DNA of 6,777 nucleotides from Flavobacterium psychrophilum (lineage in GTDB: Bacteria > Bacteroidota > Bacteroidia > Flavobacteriales > Flavobacteriaceae), in contig CALPPS020000099.1 of NCBI GenBank assembly GCA_943325515.2, forward strand, positions 1 through 6,777, read 5' to 3'. A program made the position numbers and the translations under genes. Positions 1 to 4,633 of the stretch are shown piece by piece. Below the pieces are notes generated by a model. It did not search any database. It was not told the origin of the DNA and saw nothing but the letters and a program-made list of their open reading frames with translations. Position 1 is the first letter of the stretch. Every line of letters starts with the position of its first letter.

Positions 1-540
1 ACTATCAAAGATTTACCAACTGCAAGTATATCAGGCACTACATCAATTTGTTCAGGAACAACTGCGGTAATTACATTTAATGGAACGGCAAATGCAGTAG
101 TAACGTATTCTATAAATGGAGGAGCCAATCAAACGATTACATTAGACGCAGCAGGCGCAGCTACTCTTACTACTTCCGCTTTAACAATTGATACTACTTA
201 TGCCTTAGTTAGTGTTGCATCTTCGGAAACTCCAGTTTGTAGTCAAACACAAACCGGTTCGGCAATTATAACTATCAAAGCTTTACCAATCGCAACTATT
301 TCTGGCACTACATCAATTTGTACAGGTTCAACTGCGTTAATTACTTTCAATGGAACAGCAAACGCGACTGTTACTTATACAGTGGATGGAGGTTCAAACC
401 AAACTATCGTTTTGGACGCCACGGGTTATGCTACACTTACTACACCAGCGTTGACTTTAAATAGCACTTATGCATTAGCGAGCGTTGCATCTTCGGGAAC
501 TCTAGTTTGTAGTCAAACACAAACAGGTGCAGCTACAATA
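1..540 (+). repeat. Two in-frame 270-bp tandem repeats (90-aa Ig-like units) of the first adhesin
   Basis: Unit 1 (1-270) and unit 2 (271-540) both open with ACTATCAAAG and share GGCACTACATCAATTTG and AGTCAAACACAAAC at matching positions. The period is exactly 270 bp, so reading frame is kept. Protein landmarks are P-x-A-x-ISGTTSIC near the start, ITFNGTANA, a GG-NQTI strand, and VCSQTQTG near the end. The two Cys per unit could form an intradomain disulfide. Many differences are at third codon positions. Because the window starts at a repeat boundary by chance, more copies upstream are likely but not visible. Confidence 0.93.
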
Positions 541-1602
541 ACTGTAAATCAATTGACTATACCTAATGTTGCTTTTAGCTATGCTCAAACTTGTATTAAC
601 GCTGCTAATCCGCTTCCAATATTAACACCTAATTTTGTTACAGGAGGTGTTTACAGTTCTACATCAGTTATAGTCAATCCAACAACAGGAACTGTAAATT
701 TAGCAACCGCTACTGCAGGACCACATGTTATTACTTATACCTTGGTTGCAAATTTAACAACGTGTACCGCCGCTGCCACATCTACAGCTAATTTAAATAT
801 TATTTCAGGAGTGAATCCTGTAACAGGTTTTAGCTATAATAGTAATTATTGTGCTACTTCTGCCAATGCCTTACCATCAACTTCAGCTGGCTTTACCACA
901 GGAGGAACTTTCTCAGCAACCCCATCAGGTTTAGTTATAAATAACACTACAGGAGAAATAAATATTGCTGGCAGCTTATCTGGAACGTTTACTGTAGTTT
1001 ATAGTATTACAGAAAACACAACAACTTGTACTAATGCGGGATCAAGTAATTTCACATTGACGATTTCGGCTATTCCTAATGTAATGATTGACGATTTATG
1101 TCAAAATCAGGGATTCTTGTTACAAGCATCACCAATGAATAATTCTTTTAATCCAGATAATGTAACTTATACTTGGAGCATTTCTAATACTCCAATTTTA
1201 GGTTCAAATGATTCAATATTTAATATTGATGAATATTTACAGCAAAACCCTTCGATTAGTTTACCATTAGTACTCAGTGTATCAGTTTTACAAAATGGCT
1301 GTGTTGGATCTGATGATTTTGAAGTGGCTTACAATCCATGTAAAATAATTCCAAGAGGTATTTCTCCTAACGATGATGGTGAAAATGATACTTTTGATCT
1401 AACAGGTATGGGTGTAAAAGAAATTACTATTTTCAACCGTTATGGTACCAATGTGTTTTATTATAGTGGCACTTACACTAACCAATGGAATGGAAAGTCA
1501 GATCAAGGAGATGAATTGCCAGATGGAACTTACTTTTATAGCATTCAAATCATAGATGGTACCAGCAAAACAGGTTGGGTATATATTAACAGAGAATATT
1601 AA
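1..1602 (+). CDS. C-terminal part of a large T9SS-secreted repeat adhesin (type B sorting domain), 5' truncated
   Basis: The frame is open from the first base to the TAA at 1600-1602 (533 residues visible). The internal ATG at 382 lies inside a repeat and is not the real start, so the gene begins upstream of the window. Domains in order: two 90-residue Ig-like repeats (fragment residues 1-180), two ~85-residue modules with GG-TFS, TG-I/V and T-V-Y signatures (about 188-358), a Cys-containing linker with a YTWSIS strand (about 359-446), and a C-terminal domain (447-533). That last domain carries the SPNDDGENDTF, IFNRYG, W-G and LPDGTYFY motifs and ends GWVYINREY. This is the gliding motility-associated / CHU_C type B T9SS signal, which directs export across the outer membrane. 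The composition is rich in Thr, Ser, Ala and Asn with few charges, typical of extended surface adhesins of the SprB kind. An sprF-like gene follows 58 bp downstream. The ligand and full length cannot be seen. It could be an SprB orthologue or one of the many paralogous adhesins. Confidence 0.93.
   Translation, partial: TIKDLPTASISGTTSICSGTTAVITFNGTANAVVTYSINGGANQTITLDAAGAATLTTSALTIDTTYALVSVASSETPVCSQTQTGSAIITIKALPIATISGTTSICTGSTALITFNGTANATVTYTVDGGSNQTIVLDATGYATLTTPALTLNSTYALASVASSGTLVCSQTQTGAATITVNQLTIPNVAFSYAQTCINAANPLPILTPNFVTGGVYSSTSVIVNPTTGTVNLATATAGPHVITYTLVANLTTCTAAATSTANLNIISGVNPVTGFSYNSNYCATSANALPSTSAGFTTGGTFSATPSGLVINNTTGEINIAGSLSGTFTVVYSITENTTTCTNAGSSNFTLTISAIPNVMIDDLCQNQGFLLQASPMNNSFNPDNVTYTWSISNTPILGSNDSIFNIDEYLQQNPSISLPLVLSVSVLQNGCVGSDDFEVAYNPCKIIPRGISPNDDGENDTFDLTGMGVKEITIFNRYGTNVFYYSGTYTNQWNGKSDQGDELPDGTYFYSIQIIDGTSKTGWVYINREY
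562..1074 (+). repeat. Two diverged ~255-bp modules of a second repeat class in the first adhesin
   Basis: Module A (562-816) and module B (817 to about 1074) align with a 255-bp offset: the codons for FSY lie at 574 and 829. Shared features are FSY near the start, a Cys (QTC / NYC), an N-x-LP stretch, TGG-x-(Y/F)S, an IVNPTTG or VINNTTG turn, a Y-(T/S)-(L/I) strand, a second Cys (TTCTAA / TTCTNA), and a closing strand. Divergence at the DNA level is strong, so these are old duplicates rather than a recent expansion. The pattern is common in secreted Bacteroidota adhesins, and I expect a beta-sandwich (Ig-like) fold by inference. Confidence 0.75.
1339..1599 (+). other. T9SS type B C-terminal sorting domain (CHU_C / gliding motility-associated CTD) coding segment
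   Basis: The last 87 codons of the first adhesin begin at a Cys-Lys-Ile and contain SPNDDGENDTF, ITIFNRYGTNVF, W-x-G and DELPDGTYFYSI, ending GWVYINREY directly before the stop. This order is the hallmark of the gliding motility-associated C-terminal domain. Type B domains are known from SprB work to need longer C-terminal regions and an SprF-family partner for secretion, which fits the next gene. Confidence 0.93.
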
Positions 1603-1660
1603 TCAATAATTAGAAATATTTTTTGAATAAATATCATTTCAAAACAAATATTTAATAAAA

Positions 1661-2608
1661 ATGAGAAGCCGAATGAAAAAAGGATATTTAGCAATAGCAT
1701 TACTGTCATTGTTTGCATTGGAGGTTCAAGCCCAACAAGATCCTCATTATACCCAATATATGTATAATATGAGTGTTGTGAATCCGGCATATGCGGGATC
1801 AAAAGAAAACCTATCGGGAGCTATTTTATATAGACAACAATGGGTTGGTTTAGAAGGAGCGCCAAAGACAGCCACTTTTTCTTTTCATAGTCCTGTTGGA
1901 AAAAATGTGGGTTTAGGATTATCTGCAATTTCAGATAAAATTGGACCAGTGGAGGAGAATAATATATATGGTGATTTCTCCTATACACTTCGTTTAGGGA
2001 ATGGTCATAAACTAGCATTTGGTTTAAAATCAGGAGTAACTTTCCAAAAAGTAGGTTTGTTTTCAGATATTGGAAATGGATTTGTTCCACAACCAGGAGA
2101 TATAGCTTTTAGTGAAAATACCAATAATACTTATTTTAATATTGGAACAGGAGTTTTTTATTATACACAAAAATACTATGTTGCTTTTTCAGTTCCAAAC
2201 ATGATAAAAAGCACTCACCTTGATTTAACTGTAAATGACAATACGTATAAGTTTGGTAATGAAACGCAGCATTTTTTTTTAACAGGTGGTTATGTATTTG
2301 ATTTAAATGACAATACTAAATTTAAACCATCATTAATGTTGAAGTCAGCATTCAAAGCACCAACTTCTCTAGATGTATCAGCTAACTTTTTATTTTTTGA
2401 TAAACTTGAGGCTGGAGCCACATATAGAATGGATGATTCATTTGGCGCAATGCTAAATGTAGCAGTTACACCAAGCATCAGAATTGGTTATGCTTATGAT
2501 CATGTTATGTCAGATTTGAATACGACTTCACCAGCTTCTCACGAGTTTATGTTGTTATTTGATTTAAATTTCCCTAATAAAGTATCAGTTTCACCAAGAT
2601 TTTTCTAA
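1661..2608 (+). CDS. PorP/SprF-family type IX secretion system outer-membrane protein
   Basis: The 315-residue protein has the usual length for the family. A signal peptide covers about residues 1-24 (cleavage after VQA), followed directly by the family's opening motifs: QQDPHYTQYMYN (25-36), NPAYAG (41-46) and YRQQWVGLEGAPKT (57-70). The rest alternates short amphipathic strands with Gly/Asn turns, as in an outer-membrane beta-barrel, and ends HEFMLLFDLNF...SPRFF with a terminal aromatic. SprF, the characterised relative in Flavobacterium johnsoniae, is required for secretion of SprB. Here the gene sits 58 bp after a type B adhesin, so it is probably that adhesin's dedicated partner. The ATG at 1661 follows an A/T-rich TTTAATAAAA leader; the ATG at 1673 would give MKKGYL and an equally good signal peptide, so the start is uncertain by four codons. 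The next gene starts 19 bp downstream, which suggests cotranscription. Paralogues are numerous, so I do not assign sprF itself. Confidence 0.93.
   Translation: MRSRMKKGYLAIALLSLFALEVQAQQDPHYTQYMYNMSVVNPAYAGSKENLSGAILYRQQWVGLEGAPKTATFSFHSPVGKNVGLGLSAISDKIGPVEENNIYGDFSYTLRLGNGHKLAFGLKSGVTFQKVGLFSDIGNGFVPQPGDIAFSENTNNTYFNIGTGVFYYTQKYYVAFSVPNMIKSTHLDLTVNDNTYKFGNETQHFFLTGGYVFDLNDNTKFKPSLMLKSAFKAPTSLDVSANFLFFDKLEAGATYRMDDSFGAMLNVAVTPSIRIGYAYDHVMSDLNTTSPASHEFMLLFDLNFPNKVSVSPRFF
2272..2280 (+). repeat. 9-T homopolymer inside the sprF-like gene
   Basis: The codons for His204-Phe-Phe-Leu read CAT TTT TTT TTA, giving nine consecutive T. It is the longest T run I saw in a coding region of this window. 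A one-base slip would frameshift the protein about two thirds of the way through. It may simply reflect Phe/Leu codon use in an AT-rich genome. Confidence 0.9.
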
Positions 2609-2627
2609 TACAAAAGCATCAATTAAC

Positions 2628-4493
2628 ATGAAAAAATATATTACATTAAGTTTGATTTTGTTGTTAACAGTGAGTTATGCGCAAAACAAGTCAACTGAAA
2701 AAGCAGATAAATTATTTGAAAGTTATCAATATATTGGCGCAATAGATGAGTATTTAAAACTAGCAGATAGTAAAAATGCTAACCAATATATTTATACTCA
2801 ACTTGCAGAGAGCTATTATAATGTATTTAATGCAACAGAAGCTTCTAAATGGTATGCCAAAGCAACAAAGGAAAAAGCAACTGCAGAAACATATTATCAC
2901 TATGCAGAAACCTTAAAAGTTCTGGGTAATTATATAGAAGCCAATAAACAAATGGATACTTTTGCTAGTTTGGCACCGAATGATTCAAGAGCAAAAGAAT
3001 ACAAAGCCAATCCAAATTATATTCCGAGTTTAGCCAATAAATCAAAAATGTTTGATATAGCCGAGACCAATATTAAAAGCGAAGGACAAAGTGACTTTGG
3101 TGCTCTTTTGACAAATGAAAATACATTGTATTTTGTGAGTACAAGAAATAGCTCAAAAAAGACAGACAAATGGATTAACCTACCTTATTTGGATATTTTT
3201 AAAACCATAAGAAATACAGATGGTACTTTTTCAGAGCCAATAGGTGTTTCTGAATTAAATACTGCATATCATGATGGTCCAATTACTATAAGTAGTGACG
3301 GAAATACTATTTATTTTGCTAGAGATGGTCATAGTGAAGGACAATTTGAAAAAAGTAAAAATAGCAATACAAAAATAGGACAACAAGGACTTTATAAAGC
3401 AATAAAAAAAGATGGTAAATGGGCGCAAATTGAAGCATTGCCATTTAACAGTACAAATTATTCTGTTTCACATCCAAGTTTGAGTAAAGATGGGAAAACA
3501 TTATTTTTTGCTTCTAACATGCCTAATGGATATGGAAAGTCAGACATTTGGAAAGTAGCTATAGAAGAAAATGGATATGGCAAACCTCAAAATTTAGGAG
3601 CTGGTATCAACACTCCAGGAAAAGAAAATTTCCCATTCATATCAGATGATAATATCTTATATTTTGCTTCATCAGGAAAACAAGGATTTGGCGGATTGGA
3701 CGTTTTTAAAATTGATTTAAACACTACCGAACAATCAATAAATCTGGGTAAACCGGTAAATAGTGAAAAAGATGATTTCTCATTAACATTTAATAGTTCT
3801 ACAAATATAGGTTACTTTGCCTCCAATCGAAATGGACTGGATGCTATTTATGCTGCCATACCAGTTTGTAATGCTCAAGCCATAGCCATTGTAACCAACA
3901 AACAAACAGGGGTTATTTTGACTAACGCCAGTGTTGCAATTTTAGATACCAAAGGCAATACCATAGAGACAAAGCAAACTGATTCAGAAGGAAAAGTGAG
4001 CTATGATATCGAATGTCAAACAGGATATGCTTTTTATGTAAAAGCTGCAAACTTTGAAACAGAAACTTTTCAAATTCAAAAAATTAAATCAGGTCAAGTA
4101 ATCATTCAAGCAAACTTAGTTCCTTCAGAAGTTGTAATTACCGATACCGAAGTTATCTTGAAAAATGTCTTTTTTGATTTTGACAGAAGTAAAATTACAG
4201 CACAAGGAGCAAATGAATTGGATAAGTTAGTAAAAGTGATGAAGGAAAATCCAACCATGGTCATCTTTGTAAAATCGCATACTGATTCTAAAGGTAAAAG
4301 CAGTTATAATCTTAATTTATCAGAACAAAGAGCACAATCAACAGTACAATATTTACTTTCTAAAGGTATAATAAAAGACAGAATTTCTGGAAAAGGATTT
4401 GGAAATACAGAGCCGAAAGTAAAATGTTCTTCTTGTACAGAAGAAGAGCATTCACAAAACAGACGTTCAGAATTTGTGATTATTAAAAAATAG
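2628..4493 (+). CDS. OmpA-family protein with TPR, WD40/PD40-like propeller, regulatory-like and peptidoglycan-binding domains (PorE-like architecture)
   Basis: The 621-residue protein is complete. A signal peptide covers about 1-18 (cleavage after SYA, no lipobox Cys). Residues 20-125 form paired helices with TPR character (AEKA/LAESYYN, A-xx-WY-KA, YHYAETLKVLGNY). Residues about 155-410 hold five PD40/WD40-like blades: LYFVSTRN, (S)SDGNTIYFARDG, LSKDGKTLFFASN, ISDDNILYFASSG and IGYFASNRNG. Two of them continue into SDIWK and LDVFK. Residues about 415-495 resemble a carboxypeptidase-regulatory or Cna-B-like beta domain (TNKQTGVILTNASV, TDSEGKVSY). Residues about 508-621 are an OmpA C-terminal domain with FFDFDRSKI, HTD (D553) and NLSEQRA (R568), the residues that bind diaminopimelate in peptidoglycan. 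A CSSC motif (600-603) precedes EEEHSQNRRSEF. The same domain order is known for PorE of Porphyromonas gingivalis, a T9SS component. It probably links the SprF-like barrel or adhesin to the cell wall; that role is inference. It lies 19 bp after the sprF-like gene. Confidence 0.93.
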   Translation: MKKYITLSLILLLTVSYAQNKSTEKADKLFESYQYIGAIDEYLKLADSKNANQYIYTQLAESYYNVFNATEASKWYAKATKEKATAETYYHYAETLKVLGNYIEANKQMDTFASLAPNDSRAKEYKANPNYIPSLANKSKMFDIAETNIKSEGQSDFGALLTNENTLYFVSTRNSSKKTDKWINLPYLDIFKTIRNTDGTFSEPIGVSELNTAYHDGPITISSDGNTIYFARDGHSEGQFEKSKNSNTKIGQQGLYKAIKKDGKWAQIEALPFNSTNYSVSHPSLSKDGKTLFFASNMPNGYGKSDIWKVAIEENGYGKPQNLGAGINTPGKENFPFISDDNILYFASSGKQGFGGLDVFKIDLNTTEQSINLGKPVNSEKDDFSLTFNSSTNIGYFASNRNGLDAIYAAIPVCNAQAIAIVTNKQTGVILTNASVAILDTKGNTIETKQTDSEGKVSYDIECQTGYAFYVKAANFETETFQIQKIKSGQVIIQANLVPSEVVITDTEVILKNVFFDFDRSKITAQGANELDKLVKVMKENPTMVIFVKSHTDSKGKSSYNLNLSEQRAQSTVQYLLSKGIIKDRISGKGFGNTEPKVKCSSCTEEEHSQNRRSEFVIIKK

Positions 4494-4568
4494 AATTTAT
4501 AATTTTTTAAATTAAAAAAAATAAAAACAATTATTGGTAATAAAGCTTAAAAGTCAAAACAATTAATG

Positions 4569-4600
4569 ATTGCAAAATAATAGCTAATTTCAAAATTTTG
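4569..4600 (+). promoter_or_regulatory. Candidate Bacteroidota-type promoter (-33 / -7) for the second adhesin
   Basis: ATTG at 4569-4572 and AAATTTTG at 4593-4600 are separated by 20 bp. The known consensus in this phylum is TTTG near -33 and TAnnTTTG near -7, so each box has one mismatch. Transcription would start around 4605-4610, giving a short leader before the ATG at 4634. In so AT-rich a gap such a match can arise by chance, and the -7 box sits inside the stem-loop described separately. Confidence 0.25.
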
Positions 4601-4614
4601 AGATTGGCTATTAT
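4577..4614 (+). other. 38-nt palindromic stem-loop between the ompA-like and second adhesin genes
   Basis: Bases 4577-4595 pair with 4596-4614 around an AAAATTTT centre. As plus-strand RNA, all 19 positions can pair (17 bp if an AAUU loop is left). Two of the pairs are G-U wobbles (4585 with 4606, 4589 with 4602). On the minus-strand RNA those would be A-C mismatches, so the hairpin favours plus-strand transcripts. It ends 20 bp before the next ATG and starts 83 bp after the previous stop. No U-run follows (the next bases are A-rich), so it is not a classical intrinsic terminator. It could be a non-canonical terminator, an mRNA 3'-end stabiliser for the upstream operon, or a leader structure. 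Confidence 0.6.
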
Positions 4615-4633
4615 AGTATAAAAAAAAGTATTA

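Noticed and set aside
382..384. ATG as the start of the first gene (406-aa reading)
   Set aside because: It is in the middle of the second 270-bp repeat, no signal peptide follows, and the same frame is open back to position 1.
1603..1660. Promoter upstream of the sprF-like gene
   Set aside because: The nearest -7-like string (ATTTTTTG at 1618-1625) misses both defining T-A positions of TAnnTTTG, and no properly spaced upstream box was found. Read-through from the adhesin is simpler.
1599..2478. Minus-strand open frames at 1599-1802, 1821-2090 and 2290-2478
   Set aside because: They lie opposite the well-supported sprF-like gene, have no recognisable domain, and have implausible compositions for independent genes.
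4496..4525. T-run/A-run pair just after the ompA-like stop as an intrinsic terminator
   Set aside because: The possible stem is only A-T pairs with no G-C core, and such runs are expected by chance in this AT-rich gap.
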